A stretch of DNA of 64,000 nt from the NCBI RefSeq assembly GCF_002262885.1, contig NZ_NKYF01000001.1:310001-374000 (forward strand). The letters run 5' to 3'. This document shows, one piece after another, positions 33,129 through 42,575 of the stretch (its first letter is position 1; each line of letters opens with the position of its first letter). Made by a program: the position numbers and the translations under genes. This DNA is from Pseudonocardia sp. MH-G8 (GTDB lineage Bacteria > Actinomycetota > Actinomycetes > Mycobacteriales > Pseudonocardiaceae). The notes below the pieces were generated by a model, which did no database searches, was not told where the DNA came from, and saw only the letters and a program-made list of their open reading frames with translations.

Positions 33129-33731
33129 ATGCTCCGCGAGGCGCTGGAGATCATCCGACTGCTGTGGCAGGGCGGCTACCGCTCCTACGACGGCACCCAC
33201 CTGCAGCTCGAGGACGCCCGCGTCTTCGACCTCCCCGACGAGCTGCCGGTGATCGCCGTGGCCGCCGGCGGACCGGACGCCGCGGCGCTGGCCGCCGAGC
33301 TCGGTGACGGGCTGTTCGCCACGCAGCCCGAGGCCGAGCTCGTGGAGACCTACCACTCGGCGGGCGGGGGCGGCCCGCTCTACGCGGAGGCTCCGGTGGC
33401 GTGGGCGCCGGACGAGCAGACCGCGGCGCGGGCCGTGCACGAGACGACCCGGTGGGCGCTCACCGGCTGGAAGGTGATGAGCGAGCTGCCCAACCCCGTC
33501 AACTTCGACGCGGCGACCACGACCGTCACCGAGGACGACGTGAAGCAGAAGTTCGCGTGCGGGCCCGACCCCGAGCGCCACGTCGAGGTCGTCCGCCAGT
33601 TCGTGGACGCCGGGTTCGACCACGTCGTGCTGCAGAACGCCGGCCCCGATCCCGACGGCTTCATCGACTTCTTCCGCTCCGGGCTGGCCGGTCGCCTGCA
33701 CGAGCTGTCACCGCAGCCCGCCGCCGTGTGA
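33129..33731 (+). pseudogene. F420-dependent LLM class oxidoreductase, N-terminally truncated
   Basis: The 200 codons from ATG 33129 begin at a point equivalent to about residue 125 of full-length family members: RHAMLREALEIIRLLWQGGY, then YDGTHLQLEDARVFDLP, later KQKFACGPDPERHVEVVRQF and a normal C-terminus (FIDFFRSGLAG). The frame is open back to 33075, but those residues are unrelated and overlap the TetR operator. The N-terminal part of the barrel, with much of the cofactor site, is missing, so a deletion has fused the remainder to the tetR promoter region. It is unlikely to be active. Confidence 0.78.
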
Positions 33732-33759
33732 CGCCGAGCCGCCCGGGTAGCCCGGGACC

Positions 33760-35154
33760 ATGGCCATCGCGAGCACCAACCCGACGACCGGCGAGACGGT
33801 GCGGGAGTTCGACCCGCTCGACGACGCACAACTGGAGGAGAAGCTCGCCCGCGCGGCCGAGGCGTTCCGCAGCTACCGCGTGACGAGTTGGGCCGAGCGC
33901 GCCGACCTGCTGCGACGCGCGGCCGACATCCTCGACGACGAGGCCGACGCGCTCGCCCGGATCGCCACCCTCGAGGTCGGCAAGACGCTGGCGTCGTCGG
34001 TGGCCGAGGTCGGCAAGTGCGCGAAGGGCTGCCGCTGGTTCGCCGAGCACACCGAGCAGATCCTCGCCGACGTCCCGCACGACGTGCCCGGCGCCGACGT
34101 TTTCACCCGCTACGAGCCGCTGGGCCCGGTGCTCGCGGTCATGCCGTGGAACTTCCCGTACTGGCAGGTGTTCCGGTTCGCGGCGCCCGCGCTGATGGCC
34201 GGCAACGTCGGCCTGCTCAAGCACGCCTCGAACGTGCCGCAGTGCGCGCTCGCGATCGAGGACGTGCTGCGCCGCGCCGGGTTCCCCGACGGCGTCTTCC
34301 AGACGCTGCTCGTCGGGTCCGGCGCGATCGAGGGGATCATCGGCGACGACCGCGTCCGCGCCGTCACCCTCACCGGGAGCGAGCCCGCGGGGCGCCAGGT
34401 CGGCGCGGCCGCGGGCAAGGCCGTCAAGACGAGCGTGCTGGAGCTGGGCGGCAGCGACGCGTTCATCGTCATGCCCTCTGCCGACCTCGACGACGCCGTC
34501 TCGAACGCGGTGTCGTCGCGCATGCTGAACAACGGGCAGTCGTGCATCAACGCCAAGCGCTTCATCGTGCACACCGGGATCGCCGACGAGTTCGAGCGCC
34601 GGCTGGTGGAGAGGATGGAGGCCCTCACCGTCGGGGACCCGATGGCCGAGGACACCGACTGCGGCCCGCTCTCCTCGCCGGACGCGGTACAGACGCTGCA
34701 CCAGCAGGTGCGCGAAACCGTGGCCGCCGGCGCCCGCCTGCGCACCGGCGGCGAGCCGCTCCCGGGCGCGGGCAACTACTTCCCGCCGACGGTGCTCACC
34801 GACATCCCCGACGGCTCGCCCGCGCACCGCGAGGAGCTGTTCGGCCCGGTGGCGACCGTGTGGCGCGCCCGGGACGCCGACGACGCCATCCGCATCGCGA
34901 ACGACTCGGCGTTCGGGCTCGGCGGCAGCGCCTGGACGCGCGACGAAGGCGAGCAGCAGCGGTTCGTGAACGAGGTCGAGACCGGGATGATGTACATCAA
35001 CAAGTACACCGAGTCGACGCCCGAGGTGCCCTTCGGCGGCGCGAAGAACTCCGGGTACGGGCGGGAGCTGGCCGGGTTCGGGCCGCGGACGTTCGTCAAC
35101 GCCAAGACGGTCTGGATCGCGCCGGCCGAGCAGGGCAGCGGCGCCGTCGAATGA
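33760..35154 (+). CDS. NAD(P)-dependent succinate-semialdehyde-type aldehyde dehydrogenase
   Basis: 464 residues. The start, SINPTTG-like (MAIASTNPTTGETVREF), and the short N-terminus match the GabD/Sad group. Active-site segments: VMPWNFPYWQVFRFAAPALMAG, FTGSE-like LTGSEPAGR, the base Glu in LELGGSDAFIVM and the catalytic Cys in NNGQSCINAKRF. It probably oxidises succinate semialdehyde or a similar small aldehyde to the acid. It starts 28 bp after the truncated LLM gene. Confidence 0.9.
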   Translation: MAIASTNPTTGETVREFDPLDDAQLEEKLARAAEAFRSYRVTSWAERADLLRRAADILDDEADALARIATLEVGKTLASSVAEVGKCAKGCRWFAEHTEQILADVPHDVPGADVFTRYEPLGPVLAVMPWNFPYWQVFRFAAPALMAGNVGLLKHASNVPQCALAIEDVLRRAGFPDGVFQTLLVGSGAIEGIIGDDRVRAVTLTGSEPAGRQVGAAAGKAVKTSVLELGGSDAFIVMPSADLDDAVSNAVSSRMLNNGQSCINAKRFIVHTGIADEFERRLVERMEALTVGDPMAEDTDCGPLSSPDAVQTLHQQVRETVAAGARLRTGGEPLPGAGNYFPPTVLTDIPDGSPAHREELFGPVATVWRARDADDAIRIANDSAFGLGGSAWTRDEGEQQRFVNEVETGMMYINKYTESTPEVPFGGAKNSGYGRELAGFGPRTFVNAKTVWIAPAEQGSGAVE

Positions 35155-35173
35155 CGCGGTCGGCACTCACGGG

Positions 35174-35443
35174 TCAGCGGGCGAGGAAGAGCTCCAGCTC
35201 GTCCAGGGTGAGCGGCGCAGGCGGGTCGACGCGCGGCAGGCCGGCGAGGGCGCGGTGGAACCGGCCGAAGCTGCCGAAGTCGCGGGGGAACGCCGCGGGG
35301 TCGACGCCGAGGAACGCTCCGCGCCGCCGCGCCCGCCCCAGGATCTCCCGCCACTGCGACACAGGCGCGACACCGACGCCGTCGGTGCCGTGCGAGGACC
35401 GGTGCATGGGCTCGAGTACCCACGGCGCCCACGCCAACCACAT
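35174..35443 (-). CDS. Small hypothetical protein
   Basis: 89 residues from ATG 35443, which has GAGG 4 bp upstream; ATG 35407 would give 77. The second half has real-gene codon usage and ends PPAPLTLDELELFLAR. There is an Arg-rich middle (WREILGRARRRGAFLGVDP) and no membrane segment or known motif. It diverges from the LLM gene at 35481 with only 37 bp between, so the two share a promoter region. The function is unknown. Confidence 0.5.
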   Translation of the reverse strand: MWLAWAPWVLEPMHRSSHGTDGVGVAPVSQWREILGRARRRGAFLGVDPAAFPRDFGSFGRFHRALAGLPRVDPPAPLTLDELELFLAR

Positions 35444-35480
35444 TTGACCTCGACCCGACTCCAGGTCGCAGGGTGGCCGC

Positions 35481-36383
35481 ATGACGATCGCGATCGGCAC
35501 CGGACTCCCGTCGGGCTCCGCTCCCGGCACCCCCTCGGTCCCCGACGCGGCTCGCCTGATCGAGGAGTTCGGGTTCGAGTCGCTGTGGGTCCCGGACCTG
35601 GTGATCGGGGACGGCACGCCCGCCCTGGACGCCGCCCTCACGCTGGCCTCGGCCGCCGCGGTCACCGAGCGGGTGCGGATCGGGTTCGGCGTGCTCGTCG
35701 TCCCCCTCCGTCCGGCTCCGTGGCTGGCGGTGCTGGTGGCCACCCTCCAGCACCTGTCGGGCGACCGGTTGCTGCTGGGCGTGGGGTCCGGCGGGTTCCC
35801 CGGAGCCCCGTTCTGGCAGGCCCTCGGGGTGCCGGGGCGCGAGCGGGGCCGGATCACCGACGCGACGCTCGGGCTGCTCCCCCGATTGCTCTCCGGTGAG
35901 CCGGTCCGGCTGCCGGACGGCGGCCCACCGCTCACGCTGGCACCCGCCGCGCCGATGCCGCCCGTGCTCGTCGGCGGCTCCGAGCACGCCTTCCGCAGGG
36001 TCCTGGAGTTCGGTGACGGGTGGTTCCCCTCCCTCCTCGCACCCGCCGACCTCGGTCCCGCGGTGGCGCGCCTGCGCGAGCGCGCCGCCGAGCAGGGCGT
36101 GGCCTCCCCGACCGTCACGGTGGGCGGCCACTTGATCATGGGAGACGACGCGGGAGCTCGCGCCGCCCACGACGCCCTGGTCCGCAACCTCGTCGAGGTC
36201 CACCGCATGACGCCCGAGGTCGCCGCACGCACGGCCATGGTCGCGCGGACCCCCGCCGAGCTCGCCGAGATCTTCCTCGCCTACGGCGACGCAGGCGCCG
36301 ACCGCGTCGTCACCGGCGCCGACAACGGGAGCTGGCGCGACCAGCTCGAGTTCATCGCCGAAGCCCGCGAGCTGGCGCGCTGA
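35481..36383 (+). CDS. LLM class flavin-dependent oxidoreductase
   Basis: 300 residues, full length. TIM-barrel luciferase-like pattern: IAIGTGLPSG, EFGFESLWVPDL, RVRIGFGVLVVPLRPAPWLA, GDRLLLGVGSGGFPGAPF, PPVLVGGSEHAFRRVLEFGDGW. Family members are FMN or F420 monooxygenases or reductases; which cofactor is used cannot be told. Unlike the copy at 33129 it is intact. Confidence 0.9.
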   Translation: MTIAIGTGLPSGSAPGTPSVPDAARLIEEFGFESLWVPDLVIGDGTPALDAALTLASAAAVTERVRIGFGVLVVPLRPAPWLAVLVATLQHLSGDRLLLGVGSGGFPGAPFWQALGVPGRERGRITDATLGLLPRLLSGEPVRLPDGGPPLTLAPAAPMPPVLVGGSEHAFRRVLEFGDGWFPSLLAPADLGPAVARLRERAAEQGVASPTVTVGGHLIMGDDAGARAAHDALVRNLVEVHRMTPEVAARTAMVARTPAELAEIFLAYGDAGADRVVTGADNGSWRDQLEFIAEARELAR

Positions 36384-36404
36384 CGCACCGGACACCCGGC
36401 TGCG

Positions 36405-36731
36405 TCAGAGAACGACCACCAGCAACCCGAGCGCACCGGCGGCGGCGACGACGGCGGCGAGGAACAACAGCTGGCCACCGCCGGGCAGCAGGCCGGACCC
36501 GTCGCGCAGCGCCCGGTACGCGGTCTCGGCCCGGCGCGTGGCGAGGCCCCACAGGGCACCGGACAGCACGAGCCCGACCAGGCCCGGCCACACCGCCCAC
36601 CCGCCGAGCGCCGAGGGCAGGACCCGCAGCGCCACCAGGGAGCCGACGGCCAGCGAGAGCACCGTGCGCCTCCAGGCCAGCAGCGTCCGCTCCGGTTGCA
36701 GGCCCGGGTCGAACAGCGCCGGCCCGTTCAC
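36405..36731 (-). CDS. DUF202 membrane protein, second of a pair
   Basis: 108 residues. GTG 36731 overlaps the stop of the upstream DUF202 gene (GTGA). The family signature ERTLLAWRRTVLSLAVGSLVALR is followed by two more hydrophobic helices. These small inner-membrane proteins have no known function. Confidence 0.85.
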   Translation of the reverse strand: MNGPALFDPGLQPERTLLAWRRTVLSLAVGSLVALRVLPSALGGWAVWPGLVGLVLSGALWGLATRRAETAYRALRDGSGLLPGGGQLLFLAAVVAAAGALGLLVVVL

Positions 36732-37138
36732 GTCACCAGCATGCCCACGAGCACGAGCACGGCCACCGCCGCGACCCCCACCGCGAGCAGCAGCCCGAGC
36801 CGGGAGGAGGGCAGCGGCCGCCCGCAGCGCAGCGCCCGCTCGGTGCCCGCCCAGCCGAACCAGGCGAGCAGGGGGGCGACGAGCCCCAGCACGAGCAGCA
36901 GCGCCGAGGCCGCGATCCGCAGCCCGGGCTGGATCGGCAGGGCGAGCGCCTCGAGGGCGACACCCCCGGCGATGAGGGCAAGCGCCGTGCGGATCCAGGC
37001 GAGGAACGTCCGCTCGTTGGCGAGGGTGAACCGCGGATCGGGTTCGCCGCCCTCGGTGTAGACCCAGCGGGGGAAGCGGGATGCGCTCACCGGTGCACCA
37101 CCCGTCGGTTCGGACACGTCCGCGTTCCACTCCCCCAC
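36728..37138 (-). CDS. DUF202 (YidH-like) membrane protein
   Basis: 136 residues. GTG 37138 has GGAG 5 bp upstream. A polar N-terminal section with FPRWVYTEGGEPDPRFTLAN leads into the signature NERTFLAWIRTALALIAGGVA, followed by two further helices. Together with the overlapping downstream gene it forms the tandem DUF202 pair common in actinomycetes. The role is unknown. Confidence 0.87.
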   Translation of the reverse strand: MGEWNADVSEPTGGAPVSASRFPRWVYTEGGEPDPRFTLANERTFLAWIRTALALIAGGVALEALALPIQPGLRIAASALLLVLGLVAPLLAWFGWAGTERALRCGRPLPSSRLGLLLAVGVAAVAVLVLVGMLVT

Positions 37139-37151
37139 ATCTGCTCCTGCG

Positions 37152-38046
37152 ATGGGGGTGATCCTCGCATCCACCGCCGTGCCCGGGGGATGCTGCACCC
37201 GCTGGACGCACCCGGAGGAAGGACACCCGACGCGAACGCCCGACCACGCCGACGCCGACACCCGCACGGTCGAGGAGCTGCTCGACCGGCTCGATCTCGA
37301 GGCGAAGGTCCGGCTGCTGACCGGGCGCGACTTCTGGACGACCTGGCCGCTGCCCGAGATCGGCCTGCGCCCGATGCTGCTGTCCGACGGCCCGTCCGGG
37401 GTGCGCGGCGAGGTGTGGGACGAGCGCTCGCCCTCGCTCAACCTGCCCTCGGCCACGGCGCTCTCCTCGTCATGGGACCCGGAGCTGGCGCGGCGCTACG
37501 GCCGCGTCGTCGCGGTCGAGGCGCGCCGGAAGGGCGTCGACGTCGTGCTCGGCCCCACGATCAACCTGCACCGCACGCCGCTGGGCGGGCGGCACCTCGC
37601 GTGCTTCAGCGAGGACCCGGTGCTCACCGCCGAGCTCGCCGCCGCGTACGTCACCGGGGTGCAGGAGAACGGGGTGGGCGCCACGCCGAAGCACTACGTC
37701 GGCAACGACCACGAGACCGAGCGCTTCACGGCGAGCACGGAGGTGTCCGAGCGGGCGCTGCGGGAGCTGTACCTGCTGGCGTTCGAGAAGGCGGTGGTCA
37801 CGGCGCGGGCGTGGCTGGTGATGTCGGCCTACAACGGCGTCAACGGGGTGACCGCGACCGAGCACCCGCTGCTGCAGACACCGCTGAACGACGACCCTTC
37901 CCCTCCCCGCTCGGGCGTTCGCCGACTGGCGAGAGGGCGGCTGGCACCACGAGCCCGGGCGCTTCGACGTCCTGGTGGGGACCCCGGTCACGGACCTGCC
38001 GCTCCGAAGCAGCGTGAATCTCACCGTTCGTGACAGTCCGGCGTGA
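37152..38046 (+). pseudogene. Glycoside hydrolase family 3 beta-glucosidase with internal deletion
   Basis: From about 37250 the frame encodes a GH3 N-terminal domain: LLSDGPSGVRGEVWDERSPS, SATALSSSWDPELARRYGRV, LGPTINLHRTPLGGR, KHYVGNDHETERFTASTEV, MSAYNGVNGVTATEHPLLQT. Homology stops at PLND (about 37890), just before the nucleophile Asp segment. One frame over, at 37905-38046, lies the GH3 C-terminus: ARAFADWREGGWHHEPGRFD, LVGTPVTDLPLRSSVNLTV, then a stop. Several hundred residues, including the nucleophile, are deleted and the ends are out of frame. Confidence 0.85.
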
Positions 38047-38088
38047 ATTCGGCGTATCGCCGTAGCCCGTTCGGGTGTTGTAGTCACT

Positions 38089-38556
38089 GTGAGAGAACAT
38101 CGTGGACTTCGTCGTGTCGCACGTCTCCCCCTCCTGGCGGTACTGGCCGCCGGAGCGCTCACCCTGTCCGGGACACCGGCGTTCGCCGACGACACGGACA
38201 CCGTCGTGGCACTGGTGAACGAGGAGCGCGAGGCCGCCGGCTGCTCCCCCGTCAGCGTCGACGACGAGCTGACCGAGGCAGCGCAGGGCCATTCCCGCGA
38301 CCAGGCCGAACGCGGCGAGATGGGCCACGAGGGCTCGGACGGCTCCCGGGTCGGCGACCGCGCCACCGAGGCCGGCTACCGGTGGAGCAGCGTCGGGGAG
38401 AACGTCGCCTCGGGCACGACCTCGGCCACCCGGGCCATGGAGATGTGGATGGAGAGCTCCGGTCACCGGGAGAACATCCTGAACTGCAAGTTCCAGGACA
38501 TCGGGGTTGCCCAGGTCGACGGCTACTGGACGCAGGACTTCGGCAAGCCCCAGTAA
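38089..38556 (+). CDS. Secreted CAP/SCP domain protein
   Basis: 155 residues from GTG 38089, with no ribosome site upstream, so possibly leaderless. A signal peptide (basic start, LPLLAVLAAGALTLS, cleavage after TPAFA) is followed by a CAP domain: LVNEEREAAGCSPVSVDDEL, AAQGHSRDQAERGEMGHEG (first His), VGENVASG, WMESSGHRENILNCKFQDIG (second His, typical motif) and YWTQDFG. Two Cys can form a disulfide. It is extracellular; bacterial CAP proteins have no settled function. Confidence 0.92.
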   Translation: MREHRGLRRVARLPLLAVLAAGALTLSGTPAFADDTDTVVALVNEEREAAGCSPVSVDDELTEAAQGHSRDQAERGEMGHEGSDGSRVGDRATEAGYRWSSVGENVASGTTSATRAMEMWMESSGHRENILNCKFQDIGVAQVDGYWTQDFGKPQ

Positions 38557-38623
38557 CACCGCTGGTCCCGGCCCCGCGCCCCCCGCGACGCGCGGGCCGG
38601 TTCCGTCCGTATGGTGCCGCCCA

Positions 38624-39193
38624 ATGGTTTCGGACAGCACGAGCAACACCGCAACGACCGACCGCACCCTCGAGCAGGAGCAGACCGGGCACGAGAAGCC
38701 CGAAGCGCAGGACTCGACACCGCAGAGTTCGACACCGCAGGACCCCGAACCGCAGGACCCCGGCACCCCGCACGGTCCGGCCACCGGCGGCTTCGCGCCG
38801 GGAGCCGCGGCCGTCGTCAGCGCGGGCCTCGGGTTCACCTCGCTCACCGGCACCGGGCTCGGCGACATGCTGCGATCGCGGCAGGAGATCGTCGGCCAGA
38901 TCGAGGCGACCGTCAGCGGCGGGACCGGTGACCAGGTCGATGCGCTCTACGGCGCCCCGTGGCACACCGCCGCCCTCGTGAACGGCATCATCGCGCTGGT
39001 GGCCGTCCTCGTCGGCGGCGCCCTGCTGGCCGCGCACTCCCGCCGGGCCGGCACGGCGTCCTGGATCAAGGCGGTGGCCCTGGGCGGCGCCGTGCTGGGC
39101 GCGCTGGGCCTGCTGATCGCCGGTGGCATGTACCTGGACCTCTTCGCCGCGCAGCCCGAACTGCCCATGGCCCCCATGATGGGCGGCGGCTGA
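38624..39193 (+). CDS. Hypothetical membrane protein with Gln/Pro-rich N-terminus
   Basis: 189 residues from ATG 38624. Residues 1-55 are disordered and low-complexity with repeated TPQ/DPEPQDP words. Three hydrophobic segments follow (about 58-80, 115-138, 146-168), and the C-terminus is Met/Pro/Gly-rich (PMAPMMGGG). No domain is recognised. Confidence 0.65.
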   Translation: MVSDSTSNTATTDRTLEQEQTGHEKPEAQDSTPQSSTPQDPEPQDPGTPHGPATGGFAPGAAAVVSAGLGFTSLTGTGLGDMLRSRQEIVGQIEATVSGGTGDQVDALYGAPWHTAALVNGIIALVAVLVGGALLAAHSRRAGTASWIKAVALGGAVLGALGLLIAGGMYLDLFAAQPELPMAPMMGGG

Positions 39194-39269
39194 GCCTGAA
39201 CCCCGCGCCGGATCCACCCGTGTGCCTTGCCGGGACCTGAGTCCCGTCGACGCACAGGAGGATCCCGCG

Positions 39270-40925
39270 TTGTCGATCGACACCGGCACACCGCCGCTCC
39301 CCCGGCACCCCGTCACCAGCGGCGTGCTCACCGCGCTCGCCACCGTCGTCGTGGTCGGGGCACTGCTGCTCCCGAACGAGATCGCGCGGCTCACGTCCGG
39401 CGCGTTCCTGCGCATCCCGGTCGAGGCGCTGCTCGGCGTCACCGTCGTGCTCGCCGCACCGCGACGCCTCCGGCCGGCGGTGGCGGCGCTGCTGGGCTCG
39501 GCGCTCGGCCTGCTGACCGTGCTCAAGGTCCTCGACATGGGCTTCTCCGCCACGCTCGGCCGGCCGTTCGACGTGCTGGCCGACGGGAGCAGCCTCGTCG
39601 ATGCGGCGATCTACCTCGAGCAGGCGGGCGGGCGGGCAACAGCGCTTACCGCCTCGGTGGCCGCCGGTCTCCTCGCCGTCGCCGTCGTCGCGACCACGAC
39701 GTGGGCGGCCGGACGGCTGGCCCGGCGCGTCGTCGTGCCGCAGCGCCGGGCGGCGCTGAGCACCGTCGCGGCCGCCACCGCCGTCTGGAGCGGCTGCGTC
39801 GTGGCCGAGGCGCAGCTCGTGCCGGGGATCGAGGTGGCCTCCGACAGCACCGCCACCCTCGCCCTCTACCGCGCCCAGCAGGTCCGCGCCGACGTGCAGG
39901 ACCTGCAGCGGTTCGAGGGTGAACTCGCCGCCGACCCGTTCCGCGCCGTCCCGGACGACCAGCTGCTCACCGCCCTGCGCGGCAAGGACGTGGTCTTCGC
40001 CTTCGTGGAGAGCTACGGCCGCGTCGCGCTCGAGGACCCGCAGCTCGCCGCGGGCGTCGGCGCCGTGCTCGACGACGGCACCCGCCGCCTGGAGCAGGCC
40101 GGGTTCGGCACGCGCAGCGCCTACCTCAGCTCACCGACCACGGGCGCCGGCAGCTGGCTCGCCCACGCCACCTTCCTCTCCGGCCTGTGGGTCGACGGCC
40201 AGCAGCGCCACGACCTGCTGCACACCACCGACCGCGACACGCTCGTGAGCGACTTCGGCCGGGCGGGGTGGAGGACCGCCGGCCTCATGCCCGGTGTCTT
40301 CCTCGACTGGCCCGAGGGCGCGTTCTACCGCCACGACCGCGTCTACGACTTCGACGAGCTCGGCTACCGCGGCCCCCGGATGAGCTTCGCCACGATGCCC
40401 GACCAGTACACCCTGAAGGCCTTCGAGGAGCTGGAGCGGGCGAAGCCGGGCCCGGTGATGGCGGAGATCCCGCTCGTCACCAGCCACGCCCCGTGGAACC
40501 CGCTGCCGCCGTTCCTGCCCTGGGCCGAGGTGGGCGACGGCTCCGTCTACGACTTCCTGGAAGGCCGCGGGGAGCAGCCGGAGGCCATCCTCACCCGGGA
40601 CCCCGCGCTCGTGCGCGAGGACTACCGGCGGGCGGTCGAGTACTCGCTGACCAGCCTCATCTCCTACGTCGAGACCTACGGCGACGACGACCTCGTCGTC
40701 GTGCTGCTCGGCGACCACCAGCCCTCCCCCGTCGTCACCGGCCCCACCAGCGACCGCGACGTCCCGATCAGCATCGTGGCGAAGGACCCGGCCGTGCTCG
40801 ACCGGATCGGCGGGTGGCACTGGCAGGACGGGCTGCGGCCCGGCCCGCACGCGCCGGTTCAGCGGATGGACGCCTTCCGGGAGGAGTTCCTGACCGCGTT
40901 CGGTGACCGCCGGGTGCAGCAGTAG
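39270..40925 (+). CDS. Membrane-bound sulfatase/phosphoglycerol-transferase-like protein
   Basis: 551 residues. TTG 39270 is chosen because AGGAGG lies 7 bp upstream and no better start is in frame. Four to five N-terminal helices (to about residue 175) precede an extracytoplasmic alkaline-phosphatase-superfamily domain: VVFAFVESYGRVALEDP (metal Glu, as in LtaS), STPTTG-like SSPTTGAGSWLAHATFLSGL with the candidate nucleophile Thr, and VVVLLGDHQPSPVVTG with the Asp-His metal pair. It resembles lipoteichoic acid synthase-type enzymes that modify envelope polymers. Confidence 0.85.
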   Translation: MSIDTGTPPLPRHPVTSGVLTALATVVVVGALLLPNEIARLTSGAFLRIPVEALLGVTVVLAAPRRLRPAVAALLGSALGLLTVLKVLDMGFSATLGRPFDVLADGSSLVDAAIYLEQAGGRATALTASVAAGLLAVAVVATTTWAAGRLARRVVVPQRRAALSTVAAATAVWSGCVVAEAQLVPGIEVASDSTATLALYRAQQVRADVQDLQRFEGELAADPFRAVPDDQLLTALRGKDVVFAFVESYGRVALEDPQLAAGVGAVLDDGTRRLEQAGFGTRSAYLSSPTTGAGSWLAHATFLSGLWVDGQQRHDLLHTTDRDTLVSDFGRAGWRTAGLMPGVFLDWPEGAFYRHDRVYDFDELGYRGPRMSFATMPDQYTLKAFEELERAKPGPVMAEIPLVTSHAPWNPLPPFLPWAEVGDGSVYDFLEGRGEQPEAILTRDPALVREDYRRAVEYSLTSLISYVETYGDDDLVVVLLGDHQPSPVVTGPTSDRDVPISIVAKDPAVLDRIGGWHWQDGLRPGPHAPVQRMDAFREEFLTAFGDRRVQQ

Positions 40926-41031
40926 ATATCGGTGGAATTCTTGCCGGCGGCGATGTCGAGAACCCCCGACCGGCTCCGTCCCCGGGGTGGACGTGACCAC
41001 GACGGGTCGCACCAGCACCGAGGAGAACACG

Positions 41032-41439
41032 ATGGCCAAGTACCTGCTGCTCAAGCACTACCGCGGCGCTCCGGCGGCGGTCAACGAGGTGCCGATGGAC
41101 CAGTGGACCCCCGAGGAGGTCTCGGCGCACGTGCAGTACATGCGCGACTTCGCGGACCGGCTCGAAGGGACCGGCGAGTTCGTCGACGGCCAGGCGCTCG
41201 CCCCCGAGGGGACCTTCGTCCGGTACGACGGCGAGGGCCGCCCGCCGGTCACCGACGGCCCGTTCGCCGAGACCAAGGACCTCATCGCCGGCTGGATGGT
41301 GATCGACGTCGACAGCTACGAACGCGCCCTCGAGCTGGCCGGGGAGCTGTCCGCCGCTCCCGGCGCGGGCGGGAAGCCGATCCACGAGTGGCTCGAGCTG
41401 CGCCCGTTCTACGCCGAGCCGCCCACCATCACGGAATGA
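41032..41439 (+). CDS. YciI family protein (DGPF domain)
   Basis: 135 residues; ATG 41032 follows GAGGAGA. It shows the DGPF/YCII pattern MAKYLLLKHYRGAP, FVDGQALAPEGTFVRYDGEG, PPVTDGPFAETKDLIAGW and MVIDVDSYERALELAGELS. In actinomycetes such proteins are coded beside ECF42-type sigma factors, as here (ATGA overlap with the next gene), and are thought to act with them. The biochemical role is unknown. Confidence 0.9.
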   Translation: MAKYLLLKHYRGAPAAVNEVPMDQWTPEEVSAHVQYMRDFADRLEGTGEFVDGQALAPEGTFVRYDGEGRPPVTDGPFAETKDLIAGWMVIDVDSYERALELAGELSAAPGAGGKPIHEWLELRPFYAEPPTITE

Positions 41440-42570
41440 GCTCGCCGGTGGACGAGGTCCTGCTCCGCAGCCTCGCGCCGAACGTGCTCGGGGTCCTCGT
41501 CCGCCGCGGAGCCGACTTCGCGGCGGCCGAGGACGCCGTGCAGGACGCGCTGGTCGAGGCCGTCCGCGTCTGGCCGGCGGACCCGCCGCGGGACGCGAAG
41601 GGCTGGTTGGTCACCGTGGCCTGGCGCAAGTTCCTCGACGCCACCCGGGCGGAGGTCGCGCGGCGCCGCCGGGAGGAGGTCGTCGACACCGAGCCCGCGC
41701 CCGGGCCGGCGTCCGGGCTGGACGACACGCTCCAGCTCTACTTCCTGTGCGCCCACCCGTCGCTGACCCCGTCGTCGGCGGTCGCGCTCACGCTGCGCGC
41801 CGTCGGCGGGCTCACCACGCGCCAGATCGCCCAGGCCTACCTCGTGCCCGAGGCCACCATGGCGCAACGGATCAGCCGGGCCAAGCGCACCGTCGCGGAC
41901 GTGCGGTTCGACCAGCCGGGCGACGTCGCCACCGTGCTTCGCGTGCTCTACCTCGTCTTCAACGAGGGCTACTCGGGCGACGTCGACCTCGCCGCGGAGG
42001 CCATCCGGCTCACCCGGCAGCTCGCGGCGGCGATCGAGCACCCGGAAGTGGCGGGCCTGCTCGCCCTCATGCTGCTCCACCACGCCCGACGGCAGCCTCG
42101 TGCCCCTCGCCGAGCAGGACCGCAGCCGCTGGGACACCGGGGCGATCGCCGAGGGCGTCGCGATCCTGCAGGCGGCGCTGGCCCGCGACCGGCTGGGCGA
42201 GTTCCAGGCCCAGGCCGCCGTCGCGGCCCTGCACGCCGACGCCCCCACCGCCGAGGAGACCGACTGGCCCCAGATCGTCGAGTGGTACGACGAGCTCGTG
42301 CGCCTGACCGGCAGCCCGGTCGTCCGGCTCAACCGGGCCGTGGCCGTCGGCGAGGCCGACGGACCGCGCGCCGGGCTGGCGGCGCTCGCGGAGCTGGACG
42401 ACGCGCTGCCCCGTCACGCGGCGGTGGCGGCGTACCTGCACGAGCGCGACGGCGACCTCGAGACGGCGGCCCGGCTGTACGCCGAGGCGGCCCACAAGGC
42501 CCCCACCCTGGCCGAGCGCGCCCACCTGACGCGCCAGGCGGCCCGGCTCAACACCCGCCAGGGTCGCTGA
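41436..42570 (+). pseudogene. ECF42-type RNA polymerase sigma factor, broken by a deletion
   Basis: ATG 41436 overlaps the YciI stop. Sigma regions 2 and 4 are intact (FAAAEDAVQDALVEAVRVWP, LTTRQIAQAYLVPEATMAQR), and the C-terminal helical extension begins with VLYLVFNEGYSGDVDLAAEA. At about 42085 the text LLALMLLHHAR jumps to another frame, where PDGSLVPLAEQDRSRWDTG resumes and runs to the normal end. About six residues plus a frame are lost compared with the usual ARRxARTxPDGxLVPL, so a small deletion (3n+2 bases) split the gene. A truncated sigma factor of about 215 residues might still be made. Confidence 0.82.
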
Positions 42571-42575
42571 CGAGA

